Below, one piece after another: positions 25,616 through 36,070 of a DNA stretch of 64,000 nt. Numbering within the stretch: position 1 is the stretch's first letter; each line of letters begins with the position of its first letter. This DNA comes from an uncultured Formosa sp. (GTDB lineage Bacteria > Bacteroidota > Bacteroidia > Flavobacteriales > Flavobacteriaceae): the NCBI GenBank assembly GCA_913052445.1, contig CAJXDP010000001.1, forward strand, positions 123,791-187,790, in the 5' to 3' direction. The notes under the pieces were generated by a model that was not told the DNA's origin, made no database searches, and worked only from the letters and a program-made list of their open reading frames with translations. Both the position numbers and the translations under genes were made by a program.

Positions 25616-26682
25616 TATCTAAAAATACTTAAATCAATTTTGAGTGAAAACACATTAGAATACAAAGCAGCACTTTGATCGCCTATATCAGTAAAAGCGT
25701 AGTCTAAATAGATGCCATTGTATTTAAACCCAACTCCAAAATTAGGTTGAAATGTTAGAGATTCTGAGTTGTCAATTTGTAATTCATTTTGAAAATTGCC
25801 AACACCTCCTCTTAAAAATACAGTATTTGTATACCCAAACTCAAATCCAACAGACGGGTTAATGCTCACTAATGAGGAGGAGATAATGTCATTGTTTTGT
25901 TCAAATCGAGCAATTAAATCCACTTCTGCTCTTAGTGTATAGTCGTAATTAAATGTAAAAAATTTAGACATCCCAAATTGTAATTTCGGCAGGGTCAGTT
26001 CAGTTGTTTCAGGCGCTTCTTGGTTCTCGCCTGGAATTGCATTTTGTATATCTAGTAACCGCGCTTCGTCAATTGCCCAAGAATTGAAAGTAGTTGTTAT
26101 ATCTCTTGTCATTAATCCGAATTTCCAATCATTGGATTTAAACTGAATTCCAAGATCAAATCCAAATCCCCAAGAAGTAGCAAAGTCACCAATAATACGA
26201 CGTATTACTTTTGCATTCACTCCATAATTCCAACCTCTAACAGGGAGTTTTCTAGCAAAAGAAAATGTAAATCCGTAGTCGGCAGTAGAAAATAAATTAA
26301 TACGGTCGTAATTAACGACTCCTTGTTGATCGATTAAGTTAGTAGTATCTAGAATATCATCGACTCCAAATCGAATTAAAGAAATCCCTATCGCAGTTTG
26401 TTCGTCTAATGGCATGGCAAAAGCCACATAATTATAATTGGCAATGTCTGCAAAATAACTAGAATGCATTAACGCTATTTGCCTGTCATCAATGTGCACA
26501 AGACCAGCGGGATTCCAATAGGCAGAATTGACATCTTGAGAAGATGCTACTACGGCATTACTCATACCTAAAGCGGCTGCATCTACTCCAATATTCATAA
26601 ATTCGTTTGAATATTTTCGTGCAGTTTGTGCCTCAGTAAATAGAGGTACAAAAAGAAATAAGATTATTTTTAAGATTTGCAA
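25615..26682 (-). CDS. PorV/PorQ family outer-membrane protein (PorQ-like)
   Basis: The 355-residue protein has a signal peptide (TTG start, ILFLFVPLFTEAQ) and a beta-barrel-like sequence with FadL-type opening: KYSNEFMNIGVDAAALGMSNAVVASSQDVNSAYWNPAGL. This is the PorV/PorQ family of type IX secretion system outer-membrane proteins in Bacteroidota, which handle cargo bearing C-terminal sorting domains. Such cargo is present in this window (the PETase-like protein). It leads an operon with the DUF4105 gene. Confidence 0.85.
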   Translation of the reverse strand: MQILKIILFLFVPLFTEAQTARKYSNEFMNIGVDAAALGMSNAVVASSQDVNSAYWNPAGLVHIDDRQIALMHSSYFADIANYNYVAFAMPLDEQTAIGISLIRFGVDDILDTTNLIDQQGVVNYDRINLFSTADYGFTFSFARKLPVRGWNYGVNAKVIRRIIGDFATSWGFGFDLGIQFKSNDWKFGLMTRDITTTFNSWAIDEARLLDIQNAIPGENQEAPETTELTLPKLQFGMSKFFTFNYDYTLRAEVDLIARFEQNNDIISSSLVSINPSVGFEFGYTNTVFLRGGVGNFQNELQIDNSESLTFQPNFGVGFKYNGIYLDYAFTDIGDQSAALYSNVFSLKIDLSIFR

Positions 26683-26754
26683 TGGCTTTTATTCTGGTAG
26701 ACATTATTATAAAACTCTGTTTTTTTTTAGATATTGTTGTTTATTTACGTAAAA

Positions 26755-26762
26755 CAAAAATA
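26755..26762 (-). promoter_or_regulatory. Promoter -7 box of the PorQ-like gene
   Basis: TATTTTTG on the minus strand fits TAnnTTTG, 72 bases before the TTG start. A TTG lies upstream at 25 bases, slightly outside the usual spacing. The divergent pssA gene begins 34 bases to the right. Confidence 0.35.
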
Positions 26763-26796
26763 GTTTATTATTTTTACTAATTAATTACAAATTAGC

Positions 26797-27492
26797 GTGA
26801 AAGCATATATACCTAATTTTATAACTTTATTAAATTTATTCTCAGGATGTATCGCTGTGATATTTGCTGTAAATGGGGATATGAAATATACTGCATTGTT
26901 TGTTTTTGTGGGCATATTCTTTGATTTTTTTGATGGTTTATTTGCGCGTAAGTTAAAGGTTCAGAGTGAATTAGGAGTGCAATTAGATTCTTTGGCAGAC
27001 ATGATTACTAGTGGGCTTGTTCCTGGATTAGTACTTTATCATTTAATCGGCCTTACCCCTAAGTTCTCTTGGGATACCATTACGCTTTTTCCTTATTTTG
27101 GATTGCTAGTTACCCTTGCTTCTGCATACAGATTAGCTAAGTTTAATATTTCTAACAATATTTCAGACTCTTTTATTGGATTGCCAACTCCGGCAAATAC
27201 GCTATTGATTATCTCCCTACCACTAATACTAGAATACCAATCAAATGACTCGATTAATGCACTTTTTTTAAATCCATGGTTTTTAATTATAATTACTCTA
27301 ATAAGTTGTTATTTGCTAAATGCGCCTATTAAGTTGATTGCGTTAAAGTTTAAAAACTGGAGTTTTAAAGATAATATGTACAGGTATCTATTAGTCTTAT
27401 CAGCTTTAGTCTTACTTTTTTTCTTTCAGTTTTCTGGAATTCCACTGGTTATTATTGGTTATGTGGTTTTGTCAGTAATTTCTAACAAATAA
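26797..27492 (+). CDS. pssA: CDP-diacylglycerol-serine O-phosphatidyltransferase
   Basis: PssA makes phosphatidylserine, the precursor of phosphatidylethanolamine, from CDP-diacylglycerol and serine at the inner membrane. The catalytic CDP-alcohol phosphatidyltransferase motif is intact: DFFDGLFARKLKVQSELGVQLDSLADM (DxxDGxxAR...GxxxDxxxD). The 231 residues hold about seven membrane segments. The start is GTG (GTG AAA GCA TAT), with no ATG in reach that would keep the first membrane segment. The DUF808 gene follows 10 bases later. Confidence 0.95.
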   Translation: MKAYIPNFITLLNLFSGCIAVIFAVNGDMKYTALFVFVGIFFDFFDGLFARKLKVQSELGVQLDSLADMITSGLVPGLVLYHLIGLTPKFSWDTITLFPYFGLLVTLASAYRLAKFNISNNISDSFIGLPTPANTLLIISLPLILEYQSNDSINALFLNPWFLIIITLISCYLLNAPIKLIALKFKNWSFKDNMYRYLLVLSALVLLFFFQFSGIPLVIIGYVVLSVISNK

Positions 27493-27502
27493 CATAAGTT
27501 AT

Positions 27503-28390
27503 ATGGCTTCTGGCTTCTTTGCGCTTCTTGATGATATTGGTGTTCTTATGGATGATGTACTTGTTATGAGTAAAATATCCGCTAAAAAAACAGCCGGTAT
27601 ACTTGCAGATGATTTGGCAGTTAATGCGGAAAAAGCATCTGGATTTTCATCATCTCGAGAACTTCCTGTGTTGTGGGCTATCACTAAAGGCTCCTTTTTA
27701 AATAAACTAATTATTTTGCCTTTCGTTTTTTTGTTGAGTGCTTTTTTACCTTCAGTGATTTTAGTAGTGCTTGTAGCTGGAGGTGTCTATTTAGCCTTTG
27801 AAGGGGTAGAGAAAATTGCAGATTATTTTTTTCCACACAATACAGCATACCTTAATCCCAAATCGGAGGTGCTTTCAGAACAAGCTCTATTTAATTTAGA
27901 AACTAAGAAAATAAAGTCTGCTGTTTTAACCGATTTCATTCTCTCTATTGAGATTATTATTATTGCCCTAGGTACAGTTGTTAACGAATCTATAGGAATG
28001 AAGTTAGCGGTAGTAACTATTATTTCTATGGTAGCTACGGCTGGCGTGTATGGAATGGTAGGGCTTATTGTACGAATGGATGATTTGGGTTATAAGCTTG
28101 TTAAGTTGAGTAAGGGTCGAAAAAATAGTTTGTATTTTATAGGGATGGGATTGGTAAATGCTTTACCACTTGTCATCAAGTCTTTGTCGTTCGTAGGAAC
28201 TGTAGCTTTATTATTAGTTTCAGGTGGGATTTTTGTACATAATGTCTCCTTTTTTCATCACTTTCTAGATGGAGTTCCGAGCGTACTAAAAGATTTAATA
28301 ATCGGAGCTTCTGTTGGAATACTAACGTTATTTGTTGTGAAGTTATTTAAGAAAATTTATGATACAATCTTCAAGTCTAGAAAGTCTTAA
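27503..28390 (+). CDS. DUF808 family membrane protein (YedI-like)
   Basis: The 295-residue protein opens [45 protein letters not shown], the fixed signature of the DUF808/YedI family. Several membrane segments follow. No biochemical role is established. It lies in the pssA operon and overlaps the end of lptB on the other strand by four bases. The minus-strand ORF at 27499-27684 is a shadow. Confidence 0.92.
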   Translation: MASGFFALLDDIGVLMDDVLVMSKISAKKTAGILADDLAVNAEKASGFSSSRELPVLWAITKGSFLNKLIILPFVFLLSAFLPSVILVVLVAGGVYLAFEGVEKIADYFFPHNTAYLNPKSEVLSEQALFNLETKKIKSAVLTDFILSIEIIIIALGTVVNESIGMKLAVVTIISMVATAGVYGMVGLIVRMDDLGYKLVKLSKGRKNSLYFIGMGLVNALPLVIKSLSFVGTVALLLVSGGIFVHNVSFFHHFLDGVPSVLKDLIIGASVGILTLFVVKLFKKIYDTIFKSRKS

Positions 28391-29127
28391 AATTCTAATT
28401 TTTTCTTACGAAGTTCAAAATTCTGTCCAAGATAAACTTTCCTTACCATTTCGTCATTTGCTAAATCTTCGGGTTTACCAGCTTTTAGGATGCTGCCTTC
28501 AAACATTAAATATGTACGATCTGTAATTGCCAATGTTTCTTGAACGTTATGATCTGTGATTAGAATTCCAATATTTTTTTTAGTAAGTTTAGCTATAATT
28601 CGTTGAATGTCTTCAACCGCTACTGGATCAACTCCTGCAAAAGGTTCATCTAGCAAAATAAAACTAGGATCTGTTGCCAAAGCTCTCGCGATTTCAGTAC
28701 GCCTTCTTTCGCCTCCAGATAATAAATCTCCTCTGCTTTTTCGAATGTGACCAAGACTAAACTCATCAATCAATAACTCCATTTTATCAAGCTGTTCTTT
28801 TTTTGACAATTTGGTCATTTGAAGTACACTTAAAATATTATCTTCAATATTTAGTTTTCGAAATACTGAAGCTTCTTGAGCAAGATATCCAATACCACTT
28901 TGCGCTCTTTTGTACATTGGATACGAAGTTATTTCTTTATCATCTAAATAGATGGCACCTCCATTGGGTTTTATCAATCCAACAGCCATGTAAAAAGAGG
29001 TTGTTTTTCCTGCTCCGTTAGGGCCAAGCAGTCCCACAATTTCACCTTGATTAACCTCAAGAGAAACATCTTTTACAACTTTCCGTCCATTATAGGACTT
29101 CATTAAATTCTGGACTCTTAGCTTCAT
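28387..29127 (-). CDS. lptB: LPS export ABC transporter ATPase LptB
   Basis: LptB powers extraction of LPS from the inner membrane with LptF and LptG. The 246-residue ATPase shows Walker [18 protein letters not shown], signature [16 protein letters not shown], Walker [14 protein letters not shown] and the switch histidine in [10 protein letters not shown]. The Q-loop [12 protein letters not shown] is the LptB-specific form. The gene is last in a tight operon with kdsD and tatC. The LptA-like OstA protein is encoded elsewhere in this window. Confidence 0.95.
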   Translation of the reverse strand: MKLRVQNLMKSYNGRKVVKDVSLEVNQGEIVGLLGPNGAGKTTSFYMAVGLIKPNGGAIYLDDKEITSYPMYKRAQSGIGYLAQEASVFRKLNIEDNILSVLQMTKLSKKEQLDKMELLIDEFSLGHIRKSRGDLLSGGERRRTEIARALATDPSFILLDEPFAGVDPVAVEDIQRIIAKLTKKNIGILITDHNVQETLAITDRTYLMFEGSILKAGKPEDLANDEMVRKVYLGQNFELRKKKLEF

Positions 29128-29131
29128 AAGA

Positions 29132-29932
29132 TCATTTTCTTTTCTGGTTTCTTAATACAATTTTTGAAATAAGTATACTTACTTGGTAAAGCACGATTAC
29201 TGGGATTGCAACGATAACCTGGCTCGCAACATCTGGAGGGGTAATGATAGCGGCAAAAATTAAAACAATAACCAAAGCATACTTTCTATTTTTTTTGAGA
29301 AACTCAGGAGTGACTAATCCAATTTTAGTTAGAAAATAGATAATTATAGGTAATTCAAATATTAGCCCAGAAGCTAGGGTAGATGCTCTAATAAGCCCTA
29401 TGTAAGAGTTTAAATCAAAATCGTTGTGTACAACATCTGCTACTGAGTAAGTTCCTAAAAAGTTTATAGATAGTGGGCAAACAATGTAGTAACCAAATAG
29501 AACCCCAATAAAAAATAAAATTGAAGAAATGAAAATAAAACCTCTTGAGCTGTTTTTTTCTTTGTAGTGCAAACCTGGGCTTATGAATTTCCAGAACTGA
29601 TAAATAACATAAGGGAAGGCTATTATAAAACCAAAGGTAATAGAGGTCCAGATGTGAGCGGAAAACTGACCAGCCATAGTCCGACTTTGTACTTCAAAAT
29701 CGAAGTTGGTGTTACAAAAACTTTCAAATCCCATGAGTCGAGACGCATTGCACAGTAACTCATAGGTAAAAAAGTCAGCTTTAGTAGGTCCAAATATTAA
29801 AACATCAAATAAAAAACCTTTTGCTAAAAAAGCGATGGTTGATGCTACTATTATGGCAGCTGAAGCTTTTATAACATGCCATCTCAGTTCTTCCAGATGG
29901 TCTAAAAAAGACATTTCTTTTTCTTGTACCAT
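29132..29932 (-). CDS. tatC: Twin-arginine translocase subunit TatC
   Basis: TatC is the receptor of the twin-arginine system, which exports folded proteins. The cytosolic N-terminal signature [18 protein letters not shown] is intact and recognises the twin-arginine signal. Six membrane segments follow. The segment [22 protein letters not shown] near 100 is a hallmark of the family. The gene sits two bases after kdsD and four bases before lptB. Confidence 0.95.
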   Translation of the reverse strand: MVQEKEMSFLDHLEELRWHVIKASAAIIVASTIAFLAKGFLFDVLIFGPTKADFFTYELLCNASRLMGFESFCNTNFDFEVQSRTMAGQFSAHIWTSITFGFIIAFPYVIYQFWKFISPGLHYKEKNSSRGFIFISSILFFIGVLFGYYIVCPLSINFLGTYSVADVVHNDFDLNSYIGLIRASTLASGLIFELPIIIYFLTKIGLVTPEFLKKNRKYALVIVLIFAAIITPPDVASQVIVAIPVIVLYQVSILISKIVLRNQKRK

Positions 29933-29934
29933 AA

Positions 29935-30900
29935 TTAAATAATCCCTTCTTTAATTAGATCATGAAGATGAACAACCCCAGCATAGTTTTCATTGACTTT
30001 AACAAGTAGTTGTGAGATTTCGTTTGACTCCATTAATTCCATCGCTTCAATAGCCATGGCATTAACGTCTATAGTCTTAGGAGATTTGTTCATAATATCT
30101 TTAGCGTTAAGCTTTGAGAAATCTTCAGTATTGGCAAGCATACGCCTCAAATCTCCATCAGTTATGATTCCTACTATTTTGTTGTTTTCTGTGACAGCAG
30201 TAACTCCTAAGCGTTTTTCAGATATTTCAATTATTACATCTTTAATGTCGGAATTTGGAGATACAGCAGGTTTCTCGTTTAGTGCTATTAAGTCCATAAC
30301 GGATAAAAAAAGTTTTTTACCTAGTGCTCCCCCAGGGTGATATTTAGCAAAATCGTTACTAGAAAACCCTCTGATTTTTAGAAGACATACTGCTAATGCA
30401 TCTCCAATAACAAGCTGAGCAGTTGTACTTGTGGTTGGTGCTAAGTTGTTGGGGCAGGCTTCTTTTTCTACATAAGAATTGAAAATAAAATCTGCCTGCT
30501 TAGCCAAGATAGACTTCTTGTTTCCAGTGATTGCAATTAATGAGTTTTTAGCCTTTTTAATCAATGGGATCAAAACTTTTATTTCCGGTGTGTTACCGCT
30601 CTTCGAAATGCATATTACTGTATCGTCTTTCAGTACAAGACCTAAGTCTCCATGAATGGCATCCGCAGCGTGCATAAACACGGAAGGAGTTCCAGTAGAA
30701 TTTAGGGTTGCAACAATTTTATTTGCAATTATAGCACTTTTACCAATGCCTGTTATTATAACCCTTCCTTTGGAATTATATATTAACTCTACTGCCTCTG
30801 CAAATGATTCATCCACAAAGTTAGCAAGTTTTGAAATTGCTAAACTCTCATCAATGATGGTTTTTTTAGCGTGCGATACTATGGCTTTTTTAGAGTTCAA
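29935..30900 (-). CDS. kdsD: KpsF/GutQ arabinose-5-phosphate isomerase
   Basis: The enzyme converts ribulose-5-phosphate to arabinose-5-phosphate, the first step toward Kdo for LPS. The SIS domain (residues 1-185) shows GKGRVIITGIGKSAIIANKIVATLNSTGTPSVFMHAADAIHGDLG and CISKSGNTPEI. Two CBS domains follow (about 205-320), as in KdsD. The start is TTG (TTG AAC TCT), with no ATG in frame nearby. An upstream promoter with both consensus boxes lies at 30930-30960, divergent from recQ. Confidence 0.93.
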   Translation of the reverse strand: MNSKKAIVSHAKKTIIDESLAISKLANFVDESFAEAVELIYNSKGRVIITGIGKSAIIANKIVATLNSTGTPSVFMHAADAIHGDLGLVLKDDTVICISKSGNTPEIKVLIPLIKKAKNSLIAITGNKKSILAKQADFIFNSYVEKEACPNNLAPTTSTTAQLVIGDALAVCLLKIRGFSSNDFAKYHPGGALGKKLFLSVMDLIALNEKPAVSPNSDIKDVIIEISEKRLGVTAVTENNKIVGIITDGDLRRMLANTEDFSKLNAKDIMNKSPKTIDVNAMAIEAMELMESNEISQLLVKVNENYAGVVHLHDLIKEGII

Positions 30901-30929
30901 GTTTTTTATCTTTTGGTTGTGTACTTATT

Positions 30930-30960
30930 CAAATATATCTACCTTTAGATTAAGTTACAA
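30930..30960 (-). promoter_or_regulatory. Promoter of the kdsD-tatC-lptB operon
   Basis: On the minus strand TTG, a 20-base spacer and TATATTTG give a full match to the Bacteroidota consensus TTG-N17-23-TAnnTTTG. It is one of the best promoters in the window. The leader to the TTG start codon is about 23 bases. Confidence 0.65.
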
Positions 30961-31056
30961 AAAAACAAAAAAAAATAGTAGTGTTCCTGTGTTTATTCTA
31001 ATTTTTGATTAAACAAGGTAACATTTTTTTATTTAGGTTAAGAAAATAGATGATTA

Positions 31057-33249
31057 ATGAGTATTTCGACTAGAGAATTACATACCTCACTTAAAACTTA
31101 TTTTGGATTTAGTAAGTTTAAAGGACTTCAAGAACAAGTAATTAAGAGTATTCTATCCAAAAAAAACACATTCGCGATTATGCCCACCGGTGGAGGTAAA
31201 TCTCTATGTTATCAGCTTCCCGCATTGATGCAAGACGGTACCGCTATTATTGTATCTCCATTGATTGCTTTAATGAAAAACCAGGTAGATTCAATTCGAG
31301 GTATTTCAAGCCAACAAGGAATAGCTCATGTTTTAAATTCCTCTTTAAATAAATCAGAAATCAAGCAAGTGAAATCAGATATTGAATCTGGAATAACTAA
31401 ACTTTTGTATGTAGCACCTGAATCTCTTTCTAAGGCAGAAAATATAGCTTTTTTAAAAGATCAAACTATTTCTTTTATGGCGGTTGATGAAGCTCATTGT
31501 ATTAGTGAATGGGGTCATGATTTTAGGCCAGAGTACAGAAACTTGAAGAATATTATCACCCAAATTGGTGATAATATTTCTATTATTGGATTGACGGCCA
31601 CAGCTACTCCTAAGGTTCAAGAGGATATTTTAAAGAACTTAGGAACCACTGATGCAGAAACATTTAAAGCTTCCTTTAATAGGCCAAATTTATACTATGA
31701 AATACTACCTAAAACTGCACAAGTTGATAATGATATTATTAGATTTGTTAAGCAAAACGAAGGCAAATCTGGCATTATATACTGTTTGAGCAGAAAACGA
31801 GTTGAAGAACTTTCACAAATACTTCAGGTCAATCAGATCAAATCAGTGCCTTATCACGCTGGTTTAGATGCAAAAACAAGATCTAAGCATCAAGATATGT
31901 TTTTGATGGAAGATGTAGATGTTGTGGTTGCAACTATTGCTTTTGGTATGGGGATAGACAAGCCGGATGTTCGTTTTGTGATTCACCATGATATTCCTAA
32001 AAGCATAGAGAGTTACTACCAAGAAACTGGTCGTGCAGGGCGTGACGGAGGCGAAGGTCACTGTTTAGCCTACTATGCATATAAAGATATAGAGAAACTA
32101 GAAAAATTTATGTCTGGTAAGCCTGTAGCAGAACAAGAAATTGGTTTTGCTTTATTGCAAGAAGTTGTAGCTTTAGCAGAGACTTCAATGTCTAGGCGTA
32201 AATTTATACTTCATTATTTTGGAGAGTACTTTGATTCTGAAACAGGTGATGGAGGAGACATGGACGATAATATTCGAAATCCAAAACCACAATCGGAAGC
32301 AATGGATCAAGTAAGTTTACTACTTGAAGTAGTATCCCTAACACATCAAAAGTATAAAAGTAAAGACTTAGTTAATGTACTTGTGGGTGAAGAAAATGCA
32401 CTTATTAAGTCACATAAAACAGATGAAAAGGAGTTTTTTGGAAATGGAAATAAAAAGACGCCATTATATTGGATGGCATTAATTAGACAATCCTTAGTTG
32501 CAGGGCTACTTCGAAAAGATATTGAAAGCTATGGGGTTTTAAAGATTACAAATGAAGGACAGCGGTTTTTAGACCAACCTATTTCGTTTTCAATGACTGA
32601 AGACCACACTTATAACACATCAGATTCTAATTTAGCATTTAACTCCTCTACTTCAGTAGCGGATATAAATTTGATGAAAATGCTTAAAGCCCTAAGGAAA
32701 ACAAATGCTAAAAAATTAGGAGTACCTCCTTTTGTTATTTTTCAAGATCCATCTTTGGAAGATATGGCTCATAAATACCCAATTAATATTGAAGAGCTTT
32801 ACAATATACACGGAGTCGGTGAAGGAAAAGCAAAACGTTATGGAAAGGATTTCGTAGATCTTATAAAGTCTTATGTAACTGAAAATGAAATTGTCCGTAT
32901 GCAAGATATGGTCATTAAATCGACTGGGATAAACTCATCTTTAAAATTGTATATTATCCAAAACATAGACAGGAAATTACCGCTTGATGATCTTTCATCT
33001 GCTAAAGGGATGAATATGTCAGATTTTATTAGAGAATTGGAAGCTATTGTGTTTTCTGGTACTAAATTAAATATTAATTATTGGATTGATGAACTTTTTG
33101 ATGAAGAACAACAGGAAGAAATTCATGATTACTTTATGGATTCTGAATCCGATGATATTGAAGTAGCTATTGAAGAATTTGATGGTGATTATGATGAACA
33201 AGAATTGCGCTTATTCCGAATAAAGTTCATTAGTGAGGTTGCGAATTAA
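31057..33249 (+). CDS. recQ: ATP-dependent DNA helicase RecQ
   Basis: RecQ unwinds DNA 3' to 5' in recombination and fork repair. The 730-residue protein has Walker A MPTGGGKSLCYQLPA near 43, DEAH box AVDEAHCISEWGHDFRPEY near 140 and the RecQ-specific motif ETGRAGRDG near 325. A winged-helix RQC domain without the full zinc cysteine set occupies 360-520, then an HRDC domain (KMLKALRKTNAKKLGVPPFVIFQDPSLEDMA) near 545. The tail is acidic. A perfect 12-base inverted repeat lies inside the gene at 31549. Confidence 0.96.
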   Translation: MSISTRELHTSLKTYFGFSKFKGLQEQVIKSILSKKNTFAIMPTGGGKSLCYQLPALMQDGTAIIVSPLIALMKNQVDSIRGISSQQGIAHVLNSSLNKSEIKQVKSDIESGITKLLYVAPESLSKAENIAFLKDQTISFMAVDEAHCISEWGHDFRPEYRNLKNIITQIGDNISIIGLTATATPKVQEDILKNLGTTDAETFKASFNRPNLYYEILPKTAQVDNDIIRFVKQNEGKSGIIYCLSRKRVEELSQILQVNQIKSVPYHAGLDAKTRSKHQDMFLMEDVDVVVATIAFGMGIDKPDVRFVIHHDIPKSIESYYQETGRAGRDGGEGHCLAYYAYKDIEKLEKFMSGKPVAEQEIGFALLQEVVALAETSMSRRKFILHYFGEYFDSETGDGGDMDDNIRNPKPQSEAMDQVSLLLEVVSLTHQKYKSKDLVNVLVGEENALIKSHKTDEKEFFGNGNKKTPLYWMALIRQSLVAGLLRKDIESYGVLKITNEGQRFLDQPISFSMTEDHTYNTSDSNLAFNSSTSVADINLMKMLKALRKTNAKKLGVPPFVIFQDPSLEDMAHKYPINIEELYNIHGVGEGKAKRYGKDFVDLIKSYVTENEIVRMQDMVIKSTGINSSLKLYIIQNIDRKLPLDDLSSAKGMNMSDFIRELEAIVFSGTKLNINYWIDELFDEEQQEEIHDYFMDSESDDIEVAIEEFDGDYDEQELRLFRIKFISEVAN
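31549..31578 (+). repeat. Perfect 12-base inverted repeat inside recQ
   Basis: The arms AATATTATCACC and GGTGATAATATT are exact complements around the loop CAAATT. The repeat is coding (NIITQIGDNI) and lies just after the DEAH-box motif region. Confidence 0.75.
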
Positions 33250-33301
33250 TGTTCTTAATAACAAAATCCTTAGAGAATCTTTTTTGTTTGCAATTCCTGC
33301 T

Positions 33302-33309
33302 TATATTTG
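33302..33309 (+). promoter_or_regulatory. Promoter -7 box of the PPIase gene
   Basis: TATATTTG fits TAnnTTTG and lies 27 bases before the ATG at 33337, in the spacer after recQ. Confidence 0.45.
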
Positions 33310-33336
33310 CAGCTATAAAAAATTAAATTTAAACTC

Positions 33337-34269
33337 ATGAATGACGGTTTATACGCAAAATTTATCACCTCAAGAGGTGAAATATTATTAAATTTAGAAT
33401 TTAAAAAAACACCAGGTACAGTAGGTAACTTTATTGCTTTAGCTGAGGGTAACTTAGAAAATTCAGTAAAAAAACAAGGTGATCCCTATTATAACGGATT
33501 AAAATTCCATAGAGTAATTCCTGACTTCATGGTACAAGGAGGTTGTCCTCTAGGAACTGGGACAGGAAATCCTGGGTATCAATTTGATGATGAGATTCAT
33601 TTAGATCTAAAGCATGATGTTCCTGGAATTTTATCCATGGCCAATGCTGGTCCTGGAACCAATGGTAGCCAGTTTTTTATTACACACATTCCAACTCCTT
33701 GGTTGGATGGAAAACATACTGTTTTTGGAAATGTTATTGAAGGTCAATCTATTGTAGATGTTATTATTCAAGGTGATGTTTTAGAAACAGTTGAAATTAT
33801 TGCAGTAGGTTCAGCAGCAGAAGCCTTTCAAGCGGTTGAGTCTTTTCGAAGTTTTGAAGGTTCCCGTGAATCAAGGATCCAAGAAGAAAAATTAGCCATT
33901 GAAGCTGAGCTTGATAAATTAGCAACTGGTTTTGAAAAAACAGAAAGTGGTCTTCGTTACCAAATTCTTCAAAAAGGTAGTGGAGTCAAAGCTATAAAGG
34001 GGGCTACGGTTTCTGTACATTATAAAGGCCAATTAACTGATGGAACTGTGTTTGATTCTTCATATAAACGAAAAGAGCCAATTGAGTTTGTATTGGGAAT
34101 GGGACAGGTAATTGCTGGATGGGACGAAGGAATATCTCTTCTTGAAGTTGGAGACAAAGCTCGTTTTGTAATTCCAAGTGACTTGGGATACGGAAATAGA
34201 GGAGCAGGTGGAGCTATTCCTCCAAATTCAAATTTAATATTTGATGTTGAATTAGTAGACGTAAAGTAA
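33337..34269 (+). CDS. Cyclophilin-FKBP fusion peptidyl-prolyl isomerase
   Basis: One 310-residue protein joins two unrelated prolyl isomerase domains. Residues 1-165 form a cyclophilin with the active-site motifs [25 protein letters not shown] and [11 protein letters not shown] charged helix (about 165-200) links it to an FKBP domain at 200-310 with [42 protein letters not shown] and [27 protein letters not shown]. There is no signal peptide, so it acts in the cytosol. Both sets of catalytic residues look complete. Confidence 0.93.
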   Translation: MNDGLYAKFITSRGEILLNLEFKKTPGTVGNFIALAEGNLENSVKKQGDPYYNGLKFHRVIPDFMVQGGCPLGTGTGNPGYQFDDEIHLDLKHDVPGILSMANAGPGTNGSQFFITHIPTPWLDGKHTVFGNVIEGQSIVDVIIQGDVLETVEIIAVGSAAEAFQAVESFRSFEGSRESRIQEEKLAIEAELDKLATGFEKTESGLRYQILQKGSGVKAIKGATVSVHYKGQLTDGTVFDSSYKRKEPIEFVLGMGQVIAGWDEGISLLEVGDKARFVIPSDLGYGNRGAGGAIPPNSNLIFDVELVDVK

Positions 34270-34370
34270 TTACTTTTTGTTCCATAAAAGTACCTCAAAG
34301 TTTTTTTTTGTTTAATATGGACTGTTCATAAACATCGTGAAAATTTACTTATAGTTTCAATACTTATTTG

Positions 34371-34378
34371 TAAATTTG
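34371..34378 (+). promoter_or_regulatory. Promoter -7 box of pyrG
   Basis: TAAATTTG fits TAnnTTTG and lies 20 bases before the pyrG ATG. The upstream spacer is AT-rich without a clear TTG at normal distance. Confidence 0.45.
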
Positions 34379-34389
34379 TTCGCGTTTAA

Positions 34390-36018
<1,629 letters not shown>

Positions 36019-36070
36019 TATTTGATTTTAAATCATTTTACAATATATGATTTTTTCAAAAAAGTAAATT

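Noticed and set aside
30961-31056. A-rich stretch between kdsD and recQ as a regulatory RNA
   Set aside because: It has homopolymer A runs but no stem, no conserved motif and no terminator, so it is most likely simple spacer.
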